DNA of 64,000 nucleotides, from the NCBI RefSeq assembly GCF_014164585.1, contig NZ_JACJFM010000004.1, forward strand, positions 182,580 through 246,579, read 5' to 3'. Shown here one piece after another: positions 26,234-35,302 of this stretch. The DNA is from Oceanospirillum sediminis. GTDB lineage: Bacteria > Pseudomonadota > Gammaproteobacteria > Pseudomonadales > Halomonadaceae. Under the pieces are notes generated by a model that saw only the letters and a program-made list of their open reading frames with translations, had not been told where the DNA came from and made no database searches. The stretch's first letter is position 1. The number at the start of each line of letters is the position of its first letter. The position numbers were made by a program, and so were the translations under genes.

Positions 26234-26686
26234 ATGATTTCCCAACTGACATCCCTTTACACCCGCTTTTATAGTGGGCTTGAGGCCCTGATAACACCTC
26301 TGCTTTTACTGTTTGTCCGCATCTGGGCTGCTAAAGCATTTTTACAGTCTGGTCTGGTAAAGATCCAGAGCTGGGACAGCACCCTGTATCTGTTTGAAGA
26401 AGAGTATCAGGTACCAATTCTGCCATGGGAAATGGCAGCCTACCTGGGAACCGCTGTTGAACTTATTCTGCCACCACTGCTTATTCTGGGTTTGCTGAGT
26501 CGGGGTACAGCCTCTGTACTTTTTGTATTTAACATCATTGCAGTGATTTCTTATCCGGCGATCTGGGATGGCGGTTTTTACGACCACCAGCTGTGGGGGC
26601 TGATGTTCCTTATGACTGCAGTTTTCGGACCCGGTGCATTGTCCGTTGACCACTTGCTGAAAAAACGCTTTGCGAAATCAAACTAA
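26234..26686 (+). CDS. bufD: DoxX-family membrane protein (BufD type)
   Basis: A 150-residue inner membrane protein with about four helices and DoxX features (RIWAAKAFLQSGLVKIQSWD, ELILPPLLILGLLSR). DoxX proteins are the usual last gene of buf-type operons; a role in electron or metal handling is suspected but not proven. It starts 58 bases after bufC behind AAGGA and is followed by a hairpin, so it closes the operon. Confidence 0.9.
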   Translation: MISQLTSLYTRFYSGLEALITPLLLLFVRIWAAKAFLQSGLVKIQSWDSTLYLFEEEYQVPILPWEMAAYLGTAVELILPPLLILGLLSRGTASVLFVFNIIAVISYPAIWDGGFYDHQLWGLMFLMTAVFGPGALSVDHLLKKRFAKSN

Positions 26687-26703
26687 GAGAAACAGCGTAT
26701 GAG

Positions 26704-26723
26704 CCAGAAGCTTCTGCTTCTGG
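26704..26723 (+). terminator. Hairpin after bufD
   Basis: CCAGAAGC, loop TTCT, GCTTCTGG: an eight-base perfect stem 18 bases after the bufD stop, followed only by TCATTTC. Confidence 0.6.
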
Positions 26724-26890
26724 TCATTTCAATACTATACCGGAAAGCAGCCTGACCATTTTACGACAGTTTTACTTGCATTAACCTCTGACTGTCCATT
26801 ATAACCTTGCATTCTGAAAGGCTTTATTGCAGAAAGTAAACATAGTGAGGGAGAGTGTCCTTTCCCCAGGACAGATCAGAGGTCTTTTTT

Positions 26891-27145
26891 ATGCCAACCT
26901 ATGATTATCGCTGTGAAGCGGATGGAAAAATATATGAAGTTCGTCACCCTATGGCGCAAACTATCAGCACCTGGGGAGAACTCTGTGAAGTCGGTCAGCT
27001 GGACCCGGCAAATACTGATCCACAAACACCGGTATCAAAAGTGCTAACCACAGCGGGCGTTGTCAGCAGCTCAGCGCTGAAAAACCCAGGGGTACCACCC
27101 TGCATGAGCGGTGGAGGTTGTTCTGGCGGAGGCTGCGGCGTATAA
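26891..27145 (+). CDS. FmdB-like zinc-ribbon family protein with Cys/Gly tail
   Basis: An 84-residue protein opening MPTYDYRCEADGKIYEVRH, the start of the FmdB/CxxC regulatory family, but the second cysteine of the usual pair is replaced by Asp-Gly. A second part, STWGELCEVGQLDP, and the C-terminal GGGCSGGGCG are typical of the subfamily annotated as zinc-ribbon domain proteins. The function is unknown. ATG 26891 follows AGAGG; upstream in-frame codons have no ribosome site. The stop codon lies inside a hairpin. Confidence 0.75.
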   Translation: MPTYDYRCEADGKIYEVRHPMAQTISTWGELCEVGQLDPANTDPQTPVSKVLTTAGVVSSSALKNPGVPPCMSGGGCSGGGCGV

Positions 27146-27163
27146 CCCAGAAGGGTTATACGC
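27138..27163 (+). terminator. Hairpin overlapping the stop of the zinc-ribbon gene
   Basis: GCGTATAACCC, loop AGAA, GGGTTATACGC: an 11-base perfect stem that includes the stop codon. No U-tract follows. Confidence 0.6.
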
Positions 27164-27195
27164 ATAATAAAAACTCTCAGGTGAAACCTGCTGAT

Positions 27196-27285
27196 TCAGT
27201 CCAGCAGTCTCATCACCATCGAAGCCAGTAATACCAACGATACCAGAATCAGGATAATCTGATTCTGAAGACGTTTATCATTCAT
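27196..27285 (-). CDS. Tiny membrane protein (29 aa)
   Basis: ATG 27285 to a TGA at 27196 encodes 29 residues: a short polar start (MNDKRLQNQ), one hydrophobic helix (IILILVSLVLLASMVM) and RLLD. No strong Shine-Dalgarno is evident. It lies 72 bases downstream of another small membrane protein gene in the same direction, which makes a chance frame less likely. Role unknown. Confidence 0.4.
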   Translation of the reverse strand: MNDKRLQNQIILILVSLVLLASMVMRLLD

Positions 27286-27357
27286 GATTGCGTCTGCCTG
27301 TTACCTGTAAAATGCTGCCCGGAGCAAAGGCAAACATTCAGTATTCAAGTCAAAGTG

Positions 27358-27456
27358 TTATAAAGTCTCTATCATAACACCGATTACCAGGATCATAGCA
27401 ATAACGCCGTATACGAACTTATGACTGACAGAATCACTCTTTCTGATTTTACTCAT
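27358..27456 (-). CDS. Small membrane protein (32 aa)
   Basis: ATG 27456 is preceded by AGGAAGG at nine bases. The 32-residue product has a basic N terminus (MSKIRKSDSVSHKF) and one hydrophobic helix (VYGVIAMILVIGVMIE). A longer frame exists upstream but includes the ribosome site. About 58 bases ahead lies a box also found before a chemoreceptor and a cytochrome gene. I know no named family. Confidence 0.55.
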   Translation of the reverse strand: MSKIRKSDSVSHKFVYGVIAMILVIGVMIETL

Positions 27457-27513
27457 AACAAGATACCTTCCTGTTGATACTCTTTTTATTGTTATTGCAG
27501 GGTATATACATAC

Positions 27514-27535
27514 CTGAACGCAGTGTTTCGATATT
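27514..27535 (-). promoter_or_regulatory. Shared upstream box, copy B
   Basis: On the minus strand AATATCGAAACACT, then GCG, then TTCAGGTATGTATA. It aligns with copies at 29959 and 48471. It lies 57 bases before the 32-residue membrane protein start, with a possible -10 (TATATA) directly downstream. Confidence 0.45.
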
Positions 27536-27540
27536 CCCAT

Positions 27541-27838
27541 GCCGCAGGCTTAAAGGCTCGGCAATCTTTGCTGAATACAAAAAACTTTTGTTCTGATGCT
27601 TAAAAGGTTGTACTACCTTTATCCTGTCTATGAACTTCAGACAACTAAAAAAATGTATCACTCGGCCAAATATCAGCCCAGAACAGACAAAGCATGACTT
27701 GTGTCAGTCAATTCTCAGAGTTAATCTCGTTAAAAATGCTCTATTCGGCATGGCGTAGCAAAACAGAAGCTCCTCAGCACTCTCCAGTCAGCAGCTGGAA
27801 AATACAGTCATTTCTATAGAAAATGGTTATTCAGAAGC
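27541..27838. other. Intergenic region without recognisable gene
   Basis: Nearly 300 bases between two minus-strand units. Short frames here lack ribosome sites and protein-like composition. A GCCG/CGGC stem (27539-27563) precedes copy B of the shared box. Confidence 0.4.
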
Positions 27839-28102
27839 TCAACTCAGCGCGGTATAAGCCGTCAGATGATAGTTAAGTGCAATAGTGGCAAACGCAGCAT
27901 TGATCGCCAGGCTACTCCAGCTGGCTCTTGCATTCTCAAGCCATAAAGCCAGGCAGCCGCCCAGCGCCAAAGGAAAAATAATCAAACCGGCAACAAACCA
28001 GCGTTCGTGATCGCCTGCAGGCAGATACAATGAAAGCCAGCAACTGGCTGCAATTGCCAGAGAAAGACCACCAGCGACACCAGAGAACATTTTTGCGATC
28101 AT
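27839..28102 (-). CDS. Fur-box-preceded small membrane protein (87 aa)
   Basis: An 87-residue integral membrane protein starting at ATG 28102 with GGAG nine bases upstream. Three hydrophobic helices are visible (GLSLAIAASCWLSLYL, FVAGLIIFPLALGGCLALWL, INAAFATIALNYHL). The size and layout recall small DUF3649-like proteins linked to iron uptake; that similarity is weak. A near-perfect Fur box 45 bases upstream indicates iron-regulated expression. It is divergent from an MFS exporter gene. Confidence 0.65.
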   Translation of the reverse strand: MIAKMFSGVAGGLSLAIAASCWLSLYLPAGDHERWFVAGLIIFPLALGGCLALWLENARASWSSLAINAAFATIALNYHLTAYTALS

Positions 28103-28146
28103 GATTATTACTCCATTCTGAACTTCCGATAGCCACAATCTAAAAC

Positions 28147-28165
28147 AAATGATAATGATTATCAA
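28147..28165. promoter_or_regulatory. Fur box
   Basis: TGATAATGATTATCA (28149-28163) is a perfect 7-1-7 inverted repeat of the Fur consensus unit. It lies 47 bases before the 87-residue membrane protein gene and could also influence the divergent MFS gene 173 bases away. Confidence 0.8.
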
Positions 28166-28335
28166 GTACGTTTTTAATACACCCTGTCTCTCAGACTGCT
28201 CTGAAATTCTGTATAGCGAAGCAAACTGAATAATTTATTCAGGGAAAAATCTCTTCAAGCAGCGTACAATGCCGTTTCCTCCGACAGTCCCACTGTCCGA
28301 TTTTGTCATCCTCTTCAAAAACCTGGCAGGCTAAC

Positions 28336-29544
28336 ATGTCTTCAGATCAGAAAAAAAACTTACCTCTTGGTGAGTTTGTTGCTTTACTGGCGCTGTTAAT
28401 GTCTTTAATAGCCCTGGCCATTGATGCCGTATTACCCGCCATGACTGCTATTGGCGAAAGCTATCAGATAGAAAACAGTAATGATCTGCAATTGTTGGTT
28501 GGAGTTCTGTTTGCAGGCCTCGCCATAGGCCAGATTATTTATGGTCCGTTATCTGACAGTTATGGCCGCAAACCCGCAATTTACCTGGGGTTAATAACCT
28601 TTTTTATTGGCTCTCTTATCTCTGCTCTGGCAGAAAGCTATGAAACCATGCTGATTGGCCGCTTTATTCAGGGTCTGGGAACATCAGGCCCGAAAGTTGT
28701 CGCTGTTGCTTTAGTACGTGATCAGTTTGAAGGTCGAGCCATGGCCAGAATCATGTCTTTTGTTATGGCTGTATTTATCATTATGCCTGCTCTGGCACCC
28801 AGTATTGGTGCTGCAATTCTTTATCTGAGCAGCTGGCATGACATTTTCTATGCTTTCATGCTGTTATCTACGATAGCTTTCGCCTGGTTTGCAATTCGGC
28901 AACAGGAAACACTGGCCCCAGAAAAACGCTTACCATTTGACTTACGAACCATTATCAGGGGTACAAAAGAAACACTGGCTCACTCTGTAGCTCGTTCTTA
29001 CACTCTGGCTTCAGGTCTTATTTTTGGTGCATTTGTCTCCTACCTGAGTACATCACAGCTACTTTTCCGGGATATATTTCAGATTGAAGCAATGTTTCCT
29101 TTCTATTTTGCAGCCCTGGCTCTATCAGTCGGTATGGCCTCTCTGATTAATGGCCGCCTGGTAATGAAATATGGCATGTCATTATTAGCCACCAGAGCAA
29201 TGCAGGCTATGGCAGGATTGTCTGCGATGGTGGTGGCCCTGTTATTAATAAACGGTGGAGAGCTCCCTCTCATCGTTTTCATGCTCGCTTCAGCATTGAT
29301 TTTTGGCTGCATTGGTCTGTTGTTCGGCAATATGAACGCACTGGCAATAGAACCTCTGGGACATATTGCAGGGGTAGCTTCATCCGTCATCGGTGCTCTG
29401 TCTACTCTGGTTTCCGTTGTTTTCGGTGGATTGATCGGGCAGCTTTATAATCAGACGCTGTACCCAATGTTTGTCTCTTTTGCGCTACTGGCTCTGGGGG
29501 CTTTGCTGGTCAGCAGGCAGGTACGTTTAAATCAGCCAGTCTGA
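28336..29544 (+). CDS. MFS transporter, Bcr/CflA drug-resistance family
   Basis: A 402-residue, 12-helix inner membrane transporter. It shows the Bcr/CflA opening (FVALLALLMSLIALAIDAVLP, MTAIGESY), motif A (IIYGPLSDSYGRKPAIYLGL), and motif C-like GLGTSGPKVVAVALVRDQFEG. These proton-driven exporters remove drugs, peptides or siderophore-like compounds. ATG 28336 starts the conserved region; an upstream in-frame TTG at 28303 is less likely. The nearby Fur box makes iron control possible but distant. Confidence 0.9.
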   Translation: MSSDQKKNLPLGEFVALLALLMSLIALAIDAVLPAMTAIGESYQIENSNDLQLLVGVLFAGLAIGQIIYGPLSDSYGRKPAIYLGLITFFIGSLISALAESYETMLIGRFIQGLGTSGPKVVAVALVRDQFEGRAMARIMSFVMAVFIIMPALAPSIGAAILYLSSWHDIFYAFMLLSTIAFAWFAIRQQETLAPEKRLPFDLRTIIRGTKETLAHSVARSYTLASGLIFGAFVSYLSTSQLLFRDIFQIEAMFPFYFAALALSVGMASLINGRLVMKYGMSLLATRAMQAMAGLSAMVVALLLINGGELPLIVFMLASALIFGCIGLLFGNMNALAIEPLGHIAGVASSVIGALSTLVSVVFGGLIGQLYNQTLYPMFVSFALLALGALLVSRQVRLNQPV

Positions 29545-29607
29545 CAGGCTTACCCTCCCTGGGATAAGGCAACACGCTTCTTTTTGGTGCACTTCAATCA
29601 CCATAGC

Positions 29608-29641
29608 AACAGATATTCCGGGTTACGCCGGAATATCTGTT
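29608..29641 (+). terminator. Strong hairpin after the MFS gene
   Basis: AACAGATATTCCGG, loop GTTACG, CCGGAATATCTGTT: a 14-base perfect stem 63 bases past the stop, followed by ATTAACCC rather than a long U-tract. Confidence 0.6.
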
Positions 29642-30036
29642 ATTAACCCAGATCTTATTCAGATAACCCGGCTATATCCTTTAGTCGAACAACCCTCTTT
29701 AATCTGATAAATATTACAAGAGCTAACCTACTGTTTTTAAAGGCTCTATATCATTTCCAAGCAATTCATTCATTTAAACTGTAACTTTATGTGAACATTC
29801 GGTCACGCCTACCAGGTTATTAGCTTCTAATTTAGACATATCATCAAATACAGGAGAGAAAATAATAACTTAAAGGGCTGAAGGCATTGCTAAACCGCTG
29901 AATAAAAGTCCCCCCATTCAATTAGATAGCTGCCATATTTTTCAGACTTTGTCTGGAAAATATCGAAATACTTTTATTCAGATATGTATAACGATAAGAA
30001 AGCTTTGCCTGGCTCCTGATTCGAGGAGAAAAGAGG
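29642..30036. other. Chemoreceptor upstream region
   Basis: About 395 bases without a gene. It contains an imperfect inverted repeat (29933-29961, ATATTTTTCAGAC against GTCTGGAAAATAT) and the shared box at 29959-29981. No other element is recognised. Confidence 0.45.
29959..29981 (+). promoter_or_regulatory. Shared upstream box, copy A
   Basis: AATATCGAAATA directly followed by CTTTTATTCAG. It differs at one base from copy C (48471). GCCATA lies the same 21 bases upstream in both. TATGTATAAC just downstream could be an extended -10; the chemoreceptor start is 56 bases away. Confidence 0.5.
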
Positions 30037-32079
30037 ATGCTGAATTCTCTGTCAATGACTCGTAAACTCATGGTCACTCTGGTGCCATTGATAATGATCG
30101 CTTTGCTGGTAATCACTTTACTATTGAATACGGAAGTTAAAGATACCAGCAGCCGCCAGGCAATTGACGCCGCTCATCTGTTAGCCACGGAGGAAGGCAA
30201 TCATGTACTGAGTCAGCTGAACTATGAACTTCAACAGTTAAAAGGACTAGCCAGTGTAGCCAGAAGCCGTACACTGGTACCCGCAAAACAACGTCGTCAG
30301 CATTTTGATGCGTTGTTGAAACAATACCTGCAGGACAGACCAGCACTGATTGGCAGCTGGACTCTGTGGGAACCGGATGCCTTTGACGGCCTGGATGATA
30401 ATTATCGTAATACAGCCACCCACGACGCCTCTGGCCGCTACATTCCATACTGGTACCGTGATGGTCAGGGCAATATTCAGTCCGAGGCCCTGGTAGATTA
30501 TGAATCCCCCGGTGCAGGAGATTACTACCAGCTATCAAAAGAAAGCCTGAAAGCAACCATCCTTGATCCTTATTTTTATGAAATTGACGGTCGCCCCAGG
30601 CTGATTACGTCTATCGTTGTCCCCGTACTGGAAAATGGTCGTTTTAAAGGTGTTGTCGGAGTTGACCTGCTGGTGGAAGAGATTCAGAAGCAGGTATCCA
30701 AAATTCATCCTTATGACTCAGGCGTCGCGGCACTGTTTACCAACAACGCTGTCATTGTTGCCCATCCGGATGAGAAACGCCTGGGTAAGAATGCAGAACA
30801 GACAGAAGGTGATATATCCGGAGAGGCCCTGCCAGCATTACTGCAATCCATACGCTCTGGCAACGCTTTTGAAACAGTCACTGAAACCCCGTTATTCGAA
30901 GGTAAGACACTGATTCTGAATGACAGCATTGCACTGAGTGATACCGGATATCACTGGAACCTGGCTGTTGCCGTACCCATGAGTAAAGTCACGGAAGAAG
31001 CCGACTTACTGGTCAGACATATTCTTATTATCTGCCTGGTTTCTCTGGCAGCACTGATTATGATGATTATCGTTGTCGCCAGAAACATCTCCAGCCCTTT
31101 ATCCCATCTGGCCAAAGCCCTGAATGATATTGCTCATGGGGATGGCGACCTGACCCGGCGTCTTGATGTGAAAGGATCAGACGAAGTGGCGACGCTGAGC
31201 CAGTCCTTTAATACCTTCGCTGAACGTATCCGTAGTCTGGTATCAGATATCGCTCAGCGCAGTGAGCAAATTTCAGCCATATCTGTTCAACTGGAAGGCC
31301 ATAGTCAGGGTTCACGAGACGATGCTCAGCAACAAAGCCATGAAGTGGAAATGGTCGCATCAGCCATGAATCAGATGAGTGCTACAGTCTCTGAAGTGGC
31401 CAACAATGCCCAGCATGCCTCGGACTCAACCAGAATCGGCGATCAACAGGTCAGCAATGGCCAGAAGATTATTGATTCAGTGGTTCACAGCATTCGCCAG
31501 CAAGCAGATGATCTGAAGACGGCGGCTAAAGCCATCAGCGCCCTGGAGCAAGGTAGCCAGGAGATTGGCGATGTCATTAATGTAATCCGGGAAATTGCAG
31601 ATCAGACCAATCTTCTGGCACTGAACGCCGCAATTGAAGCAGCCAGAGCCGGAGAGCATGGCCGGGGCTTTGCTGTAGTAGCAGATGAAGTACGCACACT
31701 GGCAAACCGAACCCATTCATCAACACAGGAAATTGAAAACACCATTGCGAATCTGCAACAACAGACAGAAACTGCAGTGCATCAGATGAACCTCAGCCAG
31801 CAACGTTCGGAAGCCAGTGTCAATGATGTAGAAAAAGCCAGAGAGGTATTAGAACAAATTTCTGATGAAATGAAACAAATATCCGGTATGAACCTGCAAA
31901 TTGCTTCTGCAACAGAGCAACAATCGGCAACGGCAGAAGAACTATTGCGTAATGTGCAGCAAATCAGCAGCGTCGCTGACCGGGCACTACAAGGTGCCAG
32001 CGAGACAGCAGATAGCAGTGAACAGCTCAGATCTGTTTCCATGTATCTGACCGAAAGCGTTAAGCGCTTTAAATATTAA
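30037..32079 (+). CDS. Methyl-accepting chemotaxis protein with dCache sensor
   Basis: A 680-residue transmembrane chemoreceptor: membrane helix at about 11-30, a periplasmic double-Cache sensor (about 35-320; [31 protein letters not shown]), a second helix at about 327-350, HAMP (about 351-405), and the cytoplasmic signalling domain whose tip reads [20 protein letters not shown]. The ligand is not predictable. The RBS GAGGAGAAAAGAGG is strong. It probably signals through the CheA/CheW/CheV system, of which CheV is at 14699. Confidence 0.93.
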   Translation: MLNSLSMTRKLMVTLVPLIMIALLVITLLLNTEVKDTSSRQAIDAAHLLATEEGNHVLSQLNYELQQLKGLASVARSRTLVPAKQRRQHFDALLKQYLQDRPALIGSWTLWEPDAFDGLDDNYRNTATHDASGRYIPYWYRDGQGNIQSEALVDYESPGAGDYYQLSKESLKATILDPYFYEIDGRPRLITSIVVPVLENGRFKGVVGVDLLVEEIQKQVSKIHPYDSGVAALFTNNAVIVAHPDEKRLGKNAEQTEGDISGEALPALLQSIRSGNAFETVTETPLFEGKTLILNDSIALSDTGYHWNLAVAVPMSKVTEEADLLVRHILIICLVSLAALIMMIIVVARNISSPLSHLAKALNDIAHGDGDLTRRLDVKGSDEVATLSQSFNTFAERIRSLVSDIAQRSEQISAISVQLEGHSQGSRDDAQQQSHEVEMVASAMNQMSATVSEVANNAQHASDSTRIGDQQVSNGQKIIDSVVHSIRQQADDLKTAAKAISALEQGSQEIGDVINVIREIADQTNLLALNAAIEAARAGEHGRGFAVVADEVRTLANRTHSSTQEIENTIANLQQQTETAVHQMNLSQQRSEASVNDVEKAREVLEQISDEMKQISGMNLQIASATEQQSATAEELLRNVQQISSVADRALQGASETADSSEQLRSVSMYLTESVKRFKY

Positions 32080-32138
32080 TAATCAGTCATCACTGTCCAG
32101 TCCCAATGGAACAGGCTTATGCCTGTCGGGCAGTCGAT

Positions 32139-32178
32139 AAAACCGCCTGCAATGCTGTGAGCATCAGGCGGTTTCTTT
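32139..32178. terminator. Hairpin terminator shared by chemoreceptor and RHH genes
   Basis: AAACCGCCTG and CAGGCGGTTT form a 10-base stem followed by CTTTATT on the + side; A residues on the left give a weak U-tract on the minus side. It overlaps the stop of the ribbon-helix-helix gene. Confidence 0.75.
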
Positions 32179-32433
32179 ATTATCCAGATAAACTGTGCAC
32201 ACCACCCTGAGCAAAGAGGTAAAATTGCCTGTTTCTCCCCGACGCTCAAGCACTTCACGGTACAGCTTATTGATAAACTGAGGTGTACTGCAGTCTTCAC
32301 CAGCAGCAATTTCATCCAGAATATCCCAGAACCGTTGCTCCAGACGTATACTGGTGACAACGGAATCTATACGAACAGAGCGGGTCAGTGTCTGGTAAAG
32401 AGCCGGATCTGTACTGGCATAGATATCACACAT
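32164..32433 (-). CDS. Ribbon-helix-helix domain protein
   Basis: An 89-residue protein of the RHH_4-type family: MCDIYASTDPALYQTLTRSV, then the strand-helix-helix core VVTSIRLEQRFWDILDEIAA, and a C-terminal NFTSLLRVVCTVYL. RHH dimers bind DNA with the strand; the regulated genes are not known. It is a single minus-strand gene whose stop lies inside a bidirectional terminator. Confidence 0.8.
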   Translation of the reverse strand: MCDIYASTDPALYQTLTRSVRIDSVVTSIRLEQRFWDILDEIAAGEDCSTPQFINKLYREVLERRGETGNFTSLLRVVCTVYLDNKETA

Positions 32434-32632
32434 ATCTGTTATCCTGCATCAGGTTATTCATGTTGAGTTAAGATCAGGTATCGGGTATCAGGTAACACGG
32501 CAATTATTTATCACCATTTCATATGCTATATCTAATACCAGACTCCAGAACATCTGTTATATGATATCCCAGTGCGGGACACCAACCGATTCGGGTTCTG
32601 AAAAAGCGATAGATAGAACAGAGCAACATACC

Positions 32633-32658
32633 CGGTATCTGTTCATTATCAGATACCG
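32633..32658. repeat. CGGTATCTG/CAGATACCG hairpin
   Basis: Nine-base perfect arms around TTCATTAT. The arm sequence is shared with the large palindrome at 7877-7916, suggesting a dispersed repeat, though two copies are weak evidence. Confidence 0.45.
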
Positions 32659-32708
32659 AAGCTATAAATAAAGTTCTTCAGCAGATAAAAATCTATCATT
32701 CTCAGGGC

Positions 32709-32744
32709 AAAAAAAACCGGTCATTACATCCTGTAAATGACCGG
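32709..32744 (-). terminator. Terminator of the 3-hydroxybutyrate oligomer hydrolase gene
   Basis: On the minus strand CCGGTCATT and AATGACCGG close a hairpin that is followed by eight T residues. It lies about 100 bases after the stop. Confidence 0.85.
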
Positions 32745-32847
32745 GCGATAATCTCTTACAGGTAACACTACAAGCAAGAGCAGTAAAAATCGAAAAGCAT
32801 GAAGGAATGAATATCGCAGTCTCTGACTAAGAAACTTTTTCAGCGGC

Positions 32848-34983
32848 TCAATCAGGAATGGTCAGCGTATTTTCTGACCACAGGATCTGATCTGCACCCG
32901 GTTGCTGGTGGACTTCACCAAACATACTGTCTGTAATACTTTCCAGTCCACTTTCCAGCATAGGTGTGGTTCTGATCACCTGGCTCGGAAACAAAGCCGT
33001 ACCTTCTTTCAGATGAGCAAACATCTGATCAAGCGCCTGTTCAAAGTACGGGTGGATGTAACCATAACGATGCTTCATATCTGATGGATCAGCATAAAAC
33101 CCCAGGTTGGGAGCCAGAAGATAACCAAACATCTCCAGATGATGGCCATTCTCAACTTCCCAGTACACCACATTATCCTGTTTCGCTAACTGACGATTAC
33201 GGGCATAGTAAGCCCGGCCACCATGATTAGGTGCAACCACCTGGTCTGACCGGCCATGCAGAATCACAGTGGGTTTACCCTGTAAATCGCCTGACATCAT
33301 GGCTTCCTGAATACCTCCCTGTACCCGTTCAAAATCACCATTCTGTTTATAAGTATCCAGAATACCCAACTCGCTTAATTTATCATGTCCATACTGAGAC
33401 ATAGCAAAAAAGCACAGATCAGCATCCAGATTATGATCAGCCGTAGAGTTAAAAGCCGTTGCTGCATAAGGGTCAGCTGCCTTCATATTCACAGGCTGAA
33501 TCCAACGACTGCCACCGGCAATCATATTCTGTCCCAGAAAGCGCAACGCTTTATCTTCTGCAGATAATGTTTCGAACTGTTTGGTATTACCGTTATAAGA
33601 CGCAAAACTGATGCCACACAGTTCATCAGAAATACGATAGCGGCCATATGAGTTAGCATAAGTATTAGTAATTTCTGAGAATACGCTGCTGAAAGCCGGA
33701 GTGGCCAGGTTCTGCTCCGGCAGGAGTCCTGCGGTCGTATTCATCAGATCCTGAGCTTCCTGAGCCAGCACCTGCAGATCATCTGAATCAGAGGACAGCA
33801 GACCCAGCTGTTTTAATCGGTTACATCGCTCAGGTGACTTAGCAGCATTGGTCAGATCGGCTGCGGCATTAGCGGTCAGATTATTTGCACAGGTCTGATA
33901 CATGGCTCCGAAAGCATGCATATCGTACAAACTCCAGCCAACAGAATCCGGCCCCCAGCTGTTACTCCCTTGAATAATCGTAAACTGACTTTCAGCCATC
34001 GCGGTACTGGGTTCTACCGCTACGACACCATCAATTAAACCCTTACTATCCTGCTCAGCAGCCATCAGTACAGAACGCCCTCCATTAGACCAGCTAGCTG
34101 CAATGACGGTGGTATTATCCGGATGCATTGCCGTTTCAGGATAAGCCTGGTTCAGTGCATAAAAAGCAAACTCAATGGACTGCAGTGTATTCAGTCCCCA
34201 GTCTTTCCCTGGATTCTGCTGGGAGTGAGCATGCTTTGTCGTCGCAGTTCTGGCATCAGTGGTTTCTCTGAATCCCTCAGCATAATCTGCGGTGAAAGCC
34301 GACTGGATACCCGCAGCAGCGGCGTCTGTCATTTTTCCATCCAGAGTCAGCACTTCATCTGAACCAATCAGATGTACACCATCCCCGGTCCCCTTATCGG
34401 TATAAGCAACAGCACAACCTCTTTTCAGCGCAGCATCTCCGGCCGTACCCGCCGCACCATAGACACCACGAGAACCGGATGAGGGGCCTGCGATCAGACA
34501 CGGCGCTTCCACATTAAAAGACGAAGGAATCTGGACCACCAGTCTGACATTCGTTCTGCCATCACCGCTGTCCACTGCAGTAGCATACTCAACACCTGTC
34601 ACTACTCCAGTAAAATTCTCTACAGAGTGAGACTGAATACCTTCAGTGACTAAAGGCCCCCAATGAACACCCCAGCCTCCGGGCGTCACCGGATCCATCA
34701 TGCTGCGGTAATTATTCCCCAGCTGATAGCGGCGAATCTCTGCATGATCTGATGCAGTGCTGACAGCAACCGGAGACACCGCACCCGTCGTAACATCCAG
34801 AGATGCCCCTGTCAGCAAATCATCAGCTGTGCCATCAGTATTCAGCACGGAAACGTTGCCGTCACTCCATGCAGGAACAGCCCGATAACTGGCTGCACTG
34901 TCTTTTGTATTATCGGAAGAAGAACCCATACACCCTGCCAGAATCAGAGAACTGGCAGCGGTAAGCAGTAATGTCCTTTGCAT
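32848..34983 (-). CDS. D-(-)-3-hydroxybutyrate oligomer hydrolase, lipoprotein
   Basis: A 711-residue secreted lipoprotein that cleaves 3-hydroxybutyrate oligomers released from poly-hydroxybutyrate. The lipobox LILAGC (Cys18) predicts lipidation. Family segments include LIAGPSSGSRGVYGAAGTAG, GCAVAYTDKGTGDGVHL, the proposed nucleophile in ASWS299NGGRS and VILHGRSDQVVAPNHGGRAY. The ATG at 34983 is preferred because GAGG sits five bases upstream and it begins the signal peptide; the open frame extends 14 codons further. No PHB synthase or depolymerase is in the window. Confidence 0.92.
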   Translation of the reverse strand: MQRTLLLTAASSLILAGCMGSSSDNTKDSAASYRAVPAWSDGNVSVLNTDGTADDLLTGASLDVTTGAVSPVAVSTASDHAEIRRYQLGNNYRSMMDPVTPGGWGVHWGPLVTEGIQSHSVENFTGVVTGVEYATAVDSGDGRTNVRLVVQIPSSFNVEAPCLIAGPSSGSRGVYGAAGTAGDAALKRGCAVAYTDKGTGDGVHLIGSDEVLTLDGKMTDAAAAGIQSAFTADYAEGFRETTDARTATTKHAHSQQNPGKDWGLNTLQSIEFAFYALNQAYPETAMHPDNTTVIAASWSNGGRSVLMAAEQDSKGLIDGVVAVEPSTAMAESQFTIIQGSNSWGPDSVGWSLYDMHAFGAMYQTCANNLTANAAADLTNAAKSPERCNRLKQLGLLSSDSDDLQVLAQEAQDLMNTTAGLLPEQNLATPAFSSVFSEITNTYANSYGRYRISDELCGISFASYNGNTKQFETLSAEDKALRFLGQNMIAGGSRWIQPVNMKAADPYAATAFNSTADHNLDADLCFFAMSQYGHDKLSELGILDTYKQNGDFERVQGGIQEAMMSGDLQGKPTVILHGRSDQVVAPNHGGRAYYARNRQLAKQDNVVYWEVENGHHLEMFGYLLAPNLGFYADPSDMKHRYGYIHPYFEQALDQMFAHLKEGTALFPSQVIRTTPMLESGLESITDSMFGEVHQQPGADQILWSENTLTIPD

Positions 34984-35302
34984 AGCAACCTCATTTGTTG
35001 TTTTTATCCGGTTGGCCGAAACCACGGCTCATTGATCAAACCAATTAGTCTGATTTTTTATTCCAAATCCTATGCCAAATCAGTAACCATATGTTTTAAA
35101 AGAAAAATACAAGAATAAATATTCAATCATCTGAGAAAACAGACAGCTGACTGTCCATATATAAAGACATGTCTTAGTTTTCAGACGCTCTGTATCCACC
35201 AGATTCGATGGTTGATATCGCGCCCTCAGCAGAGGATAAATTTGGCAAATCATAAATCATGTATAAAATAACAGTACCTATTACCAGACAGCTCGTTTAA
35301 TC

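Larger units (their letters stand above)
32434..32847. other. Intergenic region with repeated GGTATC motifs
   Basis: About 410 bases without a gene. It holds two hairpins (listed separately) and repeated GGTATC/GATACC words near 32477-32500. No promoter is obvious. Confidence 0.4.

Noticed and set aside
27457-27570. Possible riboswitch in the leader of the 32-residue membrane protein
   Set aside because: A GCCG/CGGC stem is present, but I could match no known riboswitch consensus (c-di-GMP, cobalamin, molybdenum cofactor, guanidine). Only the shared box is reported.
29981-30000. FliA (sigma-28) promoter before the chemoreceptor
   Set aside because: AACGATAA resembles the -10, but no TAAA-type -35 lies at the correct distance.
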